Made by a program: the position numbers and the translations under genes. A model generated the notes under the pieces. It worked only from the letters and a program-made list of their open reading frames with translations. It did not search any database and was not told the DNA's origin. Of a stretch of 64,000 nt of DNA, positions 25,397 to 35,746 are shown in pieces (positions within the stretch are counted from its first letter, which is position 1; every line of letters begins with the position of its first letter). Origin of the DNA: Antedon mediterranea (taxonomy: Eukaryota > Echinodermata > Crinoidea > Comatulida > Antedonidae); assembly GCF_964355755.1 (NCBI RefSeq), contig NC_092680.1:6797001-6861000 (forward strand), given 5' to 3'.

Positions 25397-28300
25397 ATGT
25401 CTAAGATTAAAGAAGAAAATGATAGTTTGGCCAAAACTAAAAAAAGTGAGCCTGCAGAAAATGTAGAAGAATGGATAAAAAAGAATGGCTATGTAAGTAA
25501 AGAGAATTTTTATTTTGATAAAATAAAAATACATGCTTATTAAAAATTAATATCATACTTTTATTTTTTATTATTTTAGGATGTTTGGTCAGAGCCTTCA
25601 GGTGTCAAAGGTTTTCTACCTGAGCAAGAAAAGCAAATGCTTGGCACAACCGAAGAAATAATTGAAGAACTTAAAAGCCATGCTCGTATCCTTTGTAAAA
25701 AGAAATAACCATTAAGCGCTGTCTACATTTTCAAACTAGTTTGACACAAAAAGTGTGATGTAACCAAATATGGTAGTGATATGCTAAAATAAGGTAGTGA
25801 TATGACATCATGTCCATATATGGGCACATCACATTTTTGTTATCACATACAATTTCAGTGTGAAATTAAGTCCGGTAAATTGACAAAACATGCTGTAGCC
25901 TTTGATTGCTCTTGTTTGTTTTTAATGGCTAGGCCTAACATACCACTAGTAGATAAGTGTTTATATTATATATAATTTTCTTGCACTATTTTTAATACCG
26001 GTTGGAGCCAATTTAGTCTGGCAAAACCAGCTTTGAGAGAATACTGAATTTGATACTGTAGATAGAGCTTAAAGTATATCATTTTGACAATAACAAATTT
26101 GAATTGTTTATAAGTCTTTATTTTCCATGATAAATAAATACAGCTTTTCCTATGTATATGTTGGAAAGATTAGATGCAAAAGTGGATGAACTTGAAGAAA
26201 AACTACATGTTTATTCCAATCAAATTATTACTGAAGATACTACATCTGGCAGACACAAGAATAATCTGTTCCATTCACCAGATAAAAGTAAGTTGGCAAG
26301 ACGAGAGTAATGAATATGTTAATGAGCATTTTGTATCGTTTTTGTCTACACTAGATCTATCAAACTGTATGTCACAAAAAAATGTGATGTGCCTATATAT
26401 GGACATGATGATATATCACTACCATATTTAAGCTTATCACTACCATATTTGGTTACATCACACTTGTTTTGTCAAACTAGAGACAGCGGTTGCAAATGTA
26501 TTACCTACAGAATAAAAACTTTTGATGGTAAGAGGTACAGTAAATGTGAACTTGACTGACTGAAAGTGGCTGCATTTAGGCTGATCAGGTTAAAAAAGGC
26601 CCACACAATCAATTAACTGATTTATAATAATTATCTTGATATAATATTTTGTCTTTTTCAGCTAGATATGTTTCATGTAAGTGAAGTAAAGAATTATTAA
26701 AAAATTGGTTTGGTTACTAACTTGCATATCAACATTAAAAACACACACTAACTTTTGTTTTTAATATGTGAATACGAGAATGTGATAGATCTGATTGCTT
26801 GTTTTGCTTTTTTTTTTCGTCCATGTTTTATATATTTTTTGGTTCACATTATAATTAATACAGCATTTTTTATTTAATTTTTGCTTTTTAAAGTATTTCC
26901 ATTTTTATCTAAATTTTTTTTAGCAAAACCAGGCTCGACAGTTTCAGATATAAAGCTCAGCATATATTATTTAGTTAATTATTTAATGTATATTGGTTTT
27001 TGTGATTGTAACACTACAATTGATTGTGATATTTGTTAATAATATTTTTATTATATAATGCATTAGCCAATTCTCAATACTCAATATGATTTTCCAGTAT
27101 CTTAGGCAAATTATGTAATACAGAGTCACATATGTATCACATGTCACACCTGTATCAATATCATAGGTCATAAGCCTAAATGTAACATACTGTAATGTGT
27201 GTATGATACTGTATAATATGTGGAGTACATAGAATTGGGTGATAATATATTTTTTGAATGTTTAAATTTTGTATTTGTTGTGTTAATGAAGGAATTTTGA
27301 TTTGAGTGAATGAACTAAAATTAAACATCAGTTCCTTATTGTTATTTTCGTAAGGCCAGTCTTAAAAGAAAATACACATCAGCCTGGTGAACAAAATAAA
27401 TATATTTAAAATTACATTACTAATATTGGTCATAGGTAGACTTAAAGGTAAGGTAAAAACAAATGTATTAATACTAAAAGTTGATATATATAAACTAGTG
27501 ATTTTTAAATTAAAATTATTTGGAATTTCAGTTATGAAAAAAGCTGCCGAGTCAGATGCTATAAAAGCTCACCGAGGAAAGTTACGCGATAAGAATTCTG
27601 AACTGCGATCTCTGATATTAGGCAGCAAAACAAGAAGCGTTGAGGCAAGTCATTTTTAAACTAGATATTTGTTTTAAAATGTCTATGTTTTTTTTTATTA
27701 TTTATTCTTTATACTGGGTAGCCTCTGCAGTCAAAAACTGTTCTCCCAGAGTGTATAGTACTATGATGAGTTTGTGACAGTGTGTGAACTAGTACACTGG
27801 GGTAACCCCCTTCTTCATCTCGAAAAATGTGCTACGTCCACATGAGCCAGATGTGTACATTGGACCTACAGTTTATAGTCTTTATCCGAGAAGACTCGTT
27901 CTACTACCAGAACCATGGAGCAAGTGAGCCTTGAACCCTTGCCGACGTATTACGGTTCCACTGTCTTAACCGCTCGGCCACTCACTCGGCCCCTTTACCA
28001 TCATCACTTTCATCACAATTATTATTGAAATCTTTGTTGGAAAAGTTATGTGTAGGTGTGTTGAATGTTATCAATTGATAACATTGTCATTTCCAGAACT
28101 TGTATGATATTTTACTTTTGGCCGTTCCTACTAATGCTATAATAAGATAACAATGATATTAGACGAAACCAGGATTCATAAATAATTGTATTATTTGTTG
28201 TAAACCCAGATTTAACTTTATTTACAATTTCTTTACAGGCCACAAGATATGCTGGATATAATCGTCATGAACTTAATGAACTACCACACGGCTTGGAAGC

Positions 28301-31300
28301 ACCACAGATACTGAACAGGGTCACCAAAGCACAGAATTTTAACGTAAGTGACTCATGTAAAATATGGATCAGGCTGCCACAGTTATTTGTGCCTGATTAG
28401 ATCATGACTGACAGTGATGGGTCAATTTTAATTTTTGTAAATTTGGTTAAATGGAAACATAACTGCAAATATTATATTAATGCACCTTTTTTACTTTTGT
28501 GAAGTATATTATTACTTGCTTTGTATGTGTGTTTTTTCAATTTCAAGTTATCTATTTTTATGTTGTTAATAGCTACATACCAACAGACCAGTGGCAGTAT
28601 TCACCATTAAAAGGGAAACACTTAAAATTAAAAAAAAAATTTCAATTTAAGTGAATACAATTTAAGGGAAATACTTAAATATTTATTGACTTATATGTCT
28701 GTTGTTATTGTAGCTATTACATACATAAAAAACACAAAACAAATATTTTTACCAAAATATTGGACCAAAATATTAAATAGCGCACCCTCTGCCTGCTCTC
28801 TGCATTAAGTTCACTCTTTTTCTGAATGCTTACTTTATGTTTTCTGGAGTAGCAACGGAACATTTAACCTATTACCGTTAAATTTGTTTTTTAGACTGGT
28901 TTTGAAAAGTTTTGGAAGAAGCTGTTCTTGTCCGAAGCGTCAATTGCCGTTATGCTTGATATGTTCTGGTGGTTCTTTATTGACAAGTTTGAGGTGATTA
29001 ATATTATCTGATATACTTATAAACATTCCTTGTTGTGTTGAAAATTATTATTTATCTAAAAAAAAAAAATTTGTCTACAGCTAAGTTGATTAAAAATGTA
29101 TTGCCACAGAATGTGATATCTTTATATTTATTTATAATTTGATTTGAATTTATTTGGAAAATCATCATAAAAAATACATACAAAGTGATAACATAAATTA
29201 CTGACATTACAAATAAAGACTTGCACTGATGAAGGGCTAGTGTTGCCCGAAAGCTCTGGCTAACTTTTCTGGCTGTTTTACTTATCGTTTTGATTTAGCT
29301 TTTCGCTTTTTTTTTGTATCTCCATTGAGATCCAGCCACTGATACCCACAGCATTGTCATTTTTTAGTAATATACATATATATTTACAAAAGATTTTCCA
29401 GGATAGCCCAAAAAGCTTATTAGCTTATTTACATTGAGATCCTTTTATAATCTAAAATAAAATGTATAAACGTTACAAAGTATTGCATTAAACAAATCAA
29501 TATAACAACAATAAGAATATATATAAAAAATGTTAATTAAAAAGACTATGATCGACTTACAGTTATTTGGTATAAAAAATAGCAATCACTAACTAATGCC
29601 GAATTTGATTGCTATACAATAAAAGACAATAAAATATAAATAGATACGGGTAAAATGCACTATTCACATTCACTTTATATTAATACATTTCAATAATAAT
29701 AAATTTACAATTTTCGTATTCGATTGGGACTTTTACTGTCTGTATAGTTTTTCCGTTAAGTACTTATCTAACAAAGTATTTTGAGCGTTGTGATTATTCT
29801 TAACGAAAAGGCTTGCGTTGTTAACGTTTCTATTCGAATGATTTTCTGGGAAGCTTGGTTCCCACTAGAACGTAAGGCAAGGACGTAAACGCAACGCAAG
29901 CATTTTAACCAATGACAAGCGAAGCTAGCAATCACAAGCAAATAAGCCATCGCTTGTGATTGGTCAATTCACTTGCGTTGCGTTACGTCCTTGTGTTGCG
30001 TCGCTAGTGGGAACCACGCTTTAAGCACATTTACAATTAACAATTCGAATACAAAAAGTACTCAAAGACTTACTGTTGACAACAAAAGTTCCCAATCGAA
30101 TACGACAATTTTTGTACATTTAATTCATATTTTCACATGCAAAAATCACACTTTTTATTTCTATTTTTGACACTGATAGACAAACAGGAAAACACAGGAT
30201 AAGAAGAAATTATTTAACCGAATAGCAGATAGTTTTGTTGCCTTATATATTAGTGTCAACCCAGAAATTAAAGACAAATTTTTTGCAGTAAGTATATATT
30301 GTCATTGGAATTCTTGTTTTAATAAATTTGTGTTCAATTGTGCAAATGTATGCTATGTAAAAAAACAATATACATAGCCTGCTTTACTTAAGCTACTCAT
30401 TAGTCCATCAATCATTTAAAGAAACTACTGTACACTATAAAAACCAATATTACCTTTATTTTTTGTTTATACATGCTGTACATGATGAGTGAGTGTGGCC
30501 GAGCGGTTAAGACAATGGAACCGTAATCCATAGCCATAACATCGGCAAGGGTTCAAGGCTCACTCGCTCCATGGTTCTGGTGGTAGAACAAGTCTTCTCG
30601 GATAAGGACTATAAACCGTAGGTCCAGTGTACATCTGGCTCATGTACACTTTAAAGAACCTAGTACATCTTTCGAGACGAGTAGGGGGTTACCCCGGTGT
30701 ACTAGTTCATACACACACACACTGTCGTGGACAGACGTAATGGCGCCGTAGTTGGCTGCCGATGACACGATGTGACCCTTAGGGGAGAAGAATGTTGTTG
30801 AAAAGATGTAACATCCAGTCCACAGCGCCTTTGATCACTTGTTGCTGGAATTGGCGCTTTACAAATTCGTATATATTATTATATTATTATTTTATTATTA
30901 TTATTGTACTGTAGCTTTACCAAGCACCCGATTCTCTGTATCTCCACATAATATACTTTGTCCCATAGATTAGGCCCTTCGGTATTCAGTGTCACATACA
31001 GTATGTGGCACCTGTATCATGTTCAAAAACATTTGATGTCACTACCATATTTAGGTATATCACTACCATATTTGGGTACATCACACTTTTTTTGTCAAAC
31101 TAGTTTGGTAGTGTAGATAGACGAGCTGTAGATTGCAATCATTTGTAATTTCTTCAGTTTTTTGGGGAGATGATAACATTTTTCTTATGTTTGTTACCCT
31201 AGGTTTATTGTGATTGCCTGGCCCAGTGCTTGTTTGCCGCATACCTGGATGCATTTACAGACTCTCACAAGGTGTTTGATGACAACTTTAAACAAGATCT

Positions 31301-34300
31301 TGCTTCTTGTGTTTCTGACTGGGTTTCAGGTGTCAAAGCTCCGCCTTTTGCCTGGAAACATTGGGATATTAAGAAACTACGTCCTAAAGGATTAACTAGG
31401 GAAAAAGAAGAGGATAAAATGAAGGTGGTTCTTATCAAAGATGGAAAGATCAACCATGATGGTAAACTAATATAATAAAATTTTTATTATAGTATAAAAG
31501 GTCCTACTTATTAATAGACTTTATACTGATATAGCCTTATAAAGAGTACTATTGATATTAAGGCTCAGTCTACTCTATCAAACTTTATGTGACAAAATAT
31601 GTGATATGACCATATATGGACACGATGACATCATATCACTACCATATTTGGGCACATCACACTTTTGTTGTCAAATTAGTTTAATAGTGTAAACAGAGCT
31701 TAACATTTCCTGTGTATAAAGTTCATGCCTGTCCATCCAGCTAATGTTATGTTATGACTTTGCTTTCCTTTTTCTTTAGCCAACTTCTCCATTGAGGTTG
31801 AACCAGAGGAAAAACCTGCCGTTGATACTGGAGTTTCTCGCGAATTAACAATGATGTCAATGAAATCCAGAATACCACCAATTGGTGCAACTACCATGCC
31901 TTCTGCAAGACTAAGCAATGCCATCCCATTTAAAGAGGTTTTTCCTTTATTTTTGTCTTATTAGTTTTATCTTAAGCTCTGTCTACACTATCAAACTATT
32001 TAAAAGTGCCCAAATATGGTAAAGTAATATAATGGTAGTGATATGACATCATCAAGTCTATATTATGGGCACATAAAATTTGATAGTGTAGACAGAGCTT
32101 TAAATACATTGATCCTGATGACAGTATGTGGCAACCCCTTTTCGTTATCTCCATTTAGTCTCATGAAACGGGACCAGGACCAGGTTTTGAACGAGTGTTG
32201 TTCAACATTGGAGGGCGCAGTCCACTCGTGGCACACTACCTTTACATGAAAGGTTTGACGACAAATGAAAATCATGGCAGAAATGTTAGAAGAACTGAAA
32301 TTTCAAAACCTCAATATCCTTTTGTTTTATATGCTATTGTAGTTAATAATTAATATCCATCCTTTTGTTTTCTGCAAGTGTTAAACTTGTGCACCAGAAG
32401 ATCCACTACATAACTTATAACAAAAAAAGTGTCACTATTCCAAAAAAAAGTTGTGGCACAACACATAGGCCTTCTACAGTTTAAGTAGCAACAAGAAGTA
32501 ATAACGACAAGAAAAACATTGAGAATGGATAATATAAATATTCAAATAGATTGAAGCATTTTATTCACAATATATCCACTTATTTGGGGTAACCATTGTC
32601 CTCTCACTTTGCATGATTTGAGAGTGTGTCATTTTGCCATTTATAGTGTATGCATCTTTTGCGGCTGCCTACGATCATGTGTTTGGGTTTCTAGGCTCTC
32701 TTGGTCTTGTATTTTCATATCATTGCCCAATAAATATTGTTTTTTAAGTTCCTAGTAAAATTTCCTTAATTAGAATTCAAGCCCCCAGCACCAACATACC
32801 GTGATGTTATAAGGAACACGCGCAAAATGAAAAAAGCTTTGAATTCCGAGTACCAAAGGTAACATTTTTAAGTATTTGATATATATGTACATTATTAATA
32901 ATATTAGTAACAGTCTATATTTATTCGATGATCTGAAACTTGGCAATTTCACAGTTTACAAACTATTAAATTAATTTTACTGTAATACCATGGATTGAAT
33001 TTAATGGAATGGAGCTTAAGGTTGGCGTTTAACATGCGTTTCTTTCAATTTCATGGTACAGTGTTTAATGCTGGAGTTTTACCTGTACTTACACTACTTC
33101 CTAAGCCTCAGGCTTATTTTTTAAGCAAAATACAGATTATTCATGCTGTAATTGCCGAGTTAACTTGCTGGTCGAGGTGTATGAAATAATGATTTTAAAA
33201 ATAAAGATAATGACCACCATTTATAGTTTACATGCCTCCTATAATATGATTACTTCCAGCATCACCCATTTTTCTATTGACACTACTAAGAACTATAATT
33301 AACACAACAATTTATATTTAGAATAAGTGAGTCTGCTTCCAAAGATATTGCACAAATAGAACGTAATCAGGCAGAGCAGGTGAGAGAAATTGAAAACTTG
33401 AAACAGCAAATCATTCACCATAATATTGACATGAAGATTTTGAGTGAAAGAATTCTAGACCTAAGGGTATGTTTCTGTCTTTCTTTTTTTTCATATTTTT
33501 AACATGTTCATTATTTACCTGTTACACCATCCTGTGTGTGGAGTAAAAGTAAAATAGATGGTACTACATCATTTCCATTAGAAAAAATAATGTTTTGTAC
33601 TACCCCCAAATGATAGAGGGTGCTATATCGTTGCTGTTCTATCAAAACCTTGTATCTACATACATTTTTTTCCTGAAATAATAATAATAATGTTGTGAGG
33701 GTTACCGTTACATATATGTTTTAGAATCAGTTTTTACACACACATTACATCTCATCATGTTTGTAGCAATAATCTACAGTACAACAACAATATTTTATAA
33801 ATTATAGCTAGAACTTAATGTCTAAAACCTTTTATACACCGTTTTATGAAACTCATGACAACTAAGTAGTGTAACATTGTGTCCTACCAATACAATCTAA
33901 CATGATGATGTGCTCTGGCGATCAAGGGTTTATCTGTGGCTGCGACATGATCCGTTCCACACCCTTTAACAGACACTGCACACTGCGGAGAATATGTACA
34001 TAGTACAGTAATGTTGGTGTTTGTCGCAGCCAGACATAAGATCAAAGGACTTTTACAAGTTTATATCTTAGCAAGGCGAGTTCAGTGTCCTGTTAGATTG
34101 CCTTGGTCCTTTTACGTTTAACAATTACTCCTTTCATTTTATAACTTGTACAGTTACCTATAGCATGATATTGTGACTTTATTATCTCTTTGAATACATT
34201 AAACTTGTCACATTTATAAACAGGAAGGAATCACATTTTATGTATTTACTGGTAGTAGTTGTAATAGAACTCATTTACCTTATTTTTTTTTTATTATTTA

Positions 34301-35746
34301 TCTTTTTATATGATTCTAATGAAATGTAAATAAAATCAATCAAATAGGAGCCGGCTTACCAGCAATAATGTGGATTATAAAAACGCCATCATTAAGAATA
34401 TAATGCTAAATGTAGAATTTTGATATTAAAAGTAGCTGTGTAGATGTCCCAACTTAGAAAAATAGAATATCGGGGGGAAATGAATATGAAAGAAGGTATT
34501 ATGACAGAAGGAAGGTACTATAAATTAAAATTATACATAAAATTATAGGGGTAGGGGGGTCGCTTTGAACAAAGCTTAGGCATCAGCATCTTTGAAAAAA
34601 TTTTCGCAACAAACTAAGGCTTTGTAATAATAGAGAATAAGTAGTGTAATACATTTTAACATTATCTGGATGTCTTTAAGTATATCCTCAACAAAAATTG
34701 AAAGAAATTATATTTTAAGGGGAAATCCTGAAATATCGGGAAGCAGTGCGGAAGAGTGGTTTGAGCTGTTGCTGACTGATGCAAGGAAAGCAATAAAAAG
34801 TCTCTGTTTCGATAATACCTATTACTACATGTATCGACATCAATATTTATAATAGTAATAATTGCTTATATAATGCTTTTCCACATTGATCAAAATGCTT
34901 CACATTATGATTAAGCCTACAATTTTGATTTACAATTTTTTTAGATATTTTTTGAGATCTCAATTTTAGTGAGTGGTCGAGCCATAACATCAGCAAGGGT
35001 TAGAGGCTCATAAAAACCGTAGGTCCAGTGTACACATCTTTTTCATGTGCACTTTAAAGAACCTAGTACATCTTTTGAGACGAGTATGGGGTTACCTTGG
35101 TGTACTAGTTCACACTAAGCCACTGTGTCTTGGACAGATGAGTTCAACAGCAACCAACTGCACAGCCTTTTAAACTATTATCAAACAAGGCCATATATAT
35201 GCCTACAGTCGCGTGTGCAAATTTGAGTTAGAGTTTGCCGATCGACATAGTAAACTGTAGAGTCGCGTTTGCATGTGACTAAAAAGCTGAAAGTGCAATA
35301 GAAACATTTACTCAATCAATCAATCAAATTAACATTTATTTTCTTCCGCAGTAAAATAACAACAAATATCCAATATAAATTGTAAAATGAGGGAAGAGGG
35401 CAAAACTCAAAAAGTAACGCCAGATGAAAAACAGAAAACTATTAATCAAAAGACCTTGTGACGAGCAAGCCCTAAATTATAAATAAAATTTACAAATTAA
35501 TTAACGTACACAAACACACAGACAGTATAAAGTGAACTATAATGAAGGACATAAGATGACGGGTATTAACTATTATCAAGTATTAAGGATACACTCATGT
35601 GTGTTATGTTTATTAGCAAACTAAACGTTAGCTATATTGTTTTCTTGAATTTTAAACAGGAAAGACAGATCACCTCAACTACAAGGAAAGCAAAGAGTAA
35701 CCAAGTTGACCGTACCTCTGATGACAGTTTTGATGAAGAATGGTGA
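25397..35746 (+). CDS. FAM227 domain-containing protein (FAM227A/B-like), 13 coding exons
   Basis: Coding exons: 25397-25492, 25580-25685, 26144-26287, 27532-27644, 28239-28343, 28895-28993, 30198-30287, 31203-31461, 31780-31937, 32159-32252, 32774-32858, 33322-33466 and 35660-35746. All phases chain, giving 526 residues. The FAM227 core runs from residue 189 (FEKFWKKLFLSEAS, FWWFFIDKF) through VYCDCLAQCLFAAYLDAF (252 onward) and the tryptophan-rich FAWKHWD to the hallmark FNIGGRSPLVAHYL near 405-418. The C-terminal part (about 425-498) is a charged, helical, probably coiled-coil stretch, and the tail is acidic (DDSFDEEW). No signal peptide or membrane segment is seen, so a cytoplasmic or cytoskeletal location is likely. 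The family has no established biochemical function and vertebrate members are mostly testis or cilia associated. A or B type cannot be decided by eye. The donor of exon 4 appears to be GC. Confidence 0.9.
25714..26070. mobile_element. Foldback MITE, AAGCTCTGTCTACA family (copy 2, interrupted)
   Basis: Starts AAGCGCTGTCTACA, carries the GTGATGTAACCAAATATGG and GGGCACATCACA blocks and ends GTAGATAGAGCTT. It is longer than its relatives because about 170 bases of unrelated AT-rich sequence separate the core from the right end. It lies in FAM227 intron 2. Confidence 0.7.
26338..26488. mobile_element. Foldback MITE, AAGCTCTGTCTACA family (copy 3)
   Basis: Shows TGTCTACAC, ATCAAACT, AATGTGATGTGCC and the repeated TATCACTACCATATTT block, ending CAAACTAGAGACAGCGG. 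The ends have decayed. It begins about 50 bases after exon 3 of FAM227. Confidence 0.7.
26662..26676 (+). other. Candidate 15-nt microexon of FAM227
   Basis: The sequence CTAGATATGTTTCAT is preceded by a strong acceptor (GTCTTTTTCAG) and followed at once by GTAAGT. Its length is a multiple of three and both neighbouring introns are phase 1, so inclusion changes I116 to TRYVSF without shifting frame. The protein is open with or without it. Confidence 0.4.
27745..27992 (-). mobile_element. tRNA-derived SINE (Ser/Leu-type head), minus orientation
   Basis: Read on the minus strand it begins GAGTGAGTGGCCGAGCGGTT, a class-II tRNA box A context, followed by a box B-like GGGTTCAAGGCTC and then the same body as the plus copy at 30486. 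It lies in FAM227 intron 4. Confidence 0.8.
29226..29262 (+). ncRNA. Hammerhead-ribozyme-like motif
   Basis: CTGATGA (29226-29232) is followed by a GGGC/GCCC hairpin, GAAA (29249-29252), a three-base-pair stem III (AGC/GCT around TCTG) and then A at 29262 where a type-I hammerhead would cut. A short stem III is typical of hammerheads carried by Penelope-like retroelements. Against activity: one extra A sits between CTGATGA and stem II, and stem I pairing is poor. Probably a relic within a repeat. Confidence 0.4.
29851..30022. mobile_element. Palindromic MITE, second copy of the 21295 family
   Basis: Runs from AAGCTTGGTTCCCACTAG to CTAGTGGGAACCACGCTT, with inner inverted blocks (AACGCAACGCAAGC and TTGCGTTGCGTTACG). 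It is the reverse orientation of the 21295 copy and lacks its tandem duplication. It ends about 175 bases before exon 7 of FAM227. Confidence 0.85.
30486..30905 (+). mobile_element. tRNA-derived SINE (Ser/Leu-type head), nearly full length
   Basis: The head is GTGTGGCCGAGCGGTTAAG followed by box B-like GGGTTCAAGGCTC. The body contains TAAAGAACCTAGTACATC and GGTTACCCCGGTGTACTAG, and the 3' end is TTGGCGCTTTACAAATTCG followed by a (TTA)n tail. Such an end suggests mobilisation by an L2-like retrotransposon (inference). It lies in FAM227 intron 7. Other copies: 27745 (minus), 34966 (partial), and possibly 59640. Confidence 0.85.
30980..31129. mobile_element. Foldback MITE, AAGCTCTGTCTACA family (copy 4)
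   Basis: The left half is degraded. The right half keeps ATCACTACCATATTTGGG, TACATCACAC, GTCAAACTAGTTTGG and TAGTGTAGATAGACGAGCT. It ends about 75 bases before exon 8 of FAM227. Confidence 0.7.
31560..31701. mobile_element. Foldback MITE, AAGCTCTGTCTACA family (copy 5)
   Basis: Begins AAGGCTCAGTCTACTCTATC and ends TAATAGTGTAAACAGAGCTT, with the internal ATATGGACACGATGACATCA and GGGCACATCACAC blocks. It nearly fills FAM227 intron 8. Confidence 0.85.
31974..32100. mobile_element. Foldback MITE, AAGCTCTGTCTACA family (copy 6)
   Basis: AAGCTCTGTCTACACTATCA at the left and its near-perfect complement TGATAGTGTAGACAGAGCTT at the right make this the best-preserved pair of ends in the window. It is internally shortened. 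It occupies most of FAM227 intron 9, between 31937 and 32159. Confidence 0.9.
34966..35185 (+). mobile_element. Truncated copy of the Ser/Leu-headed SINE
   Basis: Shares AGTGAGTGGTCGAGC, GCAAGGGTTAGAGGCTCA, ACTTTAAAGAACCTAGTACA and GGTTACCTTGGTGTACTAG with the copy at 30486, but has an internal deletion and no clear tail. It lies in the last FAM227 intron. Confidence 0.75.

Noticed and set aside
26924-26995. Possible FAM227 exon starting TKPGSTVSDIKL in frame
   Set aside because: The acceptor is fair and the first 12 residues look reasonable, but there is no good donor in phase and the reading turns into AT-rich, low-complexity sequence.
30486-30570. Genuine tRNA-Ser or tRNA-Leu gene
   Set aside because: Only the box A and box B regions match; the arms do not pair as a tRNA and the sequence continues into a SINE body repeated elsewhere.
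31700-31924. Minus-strand open frame over FAM227 exon 9
   Set aside because: It is the shadow of a well-supported plus-strand exon.
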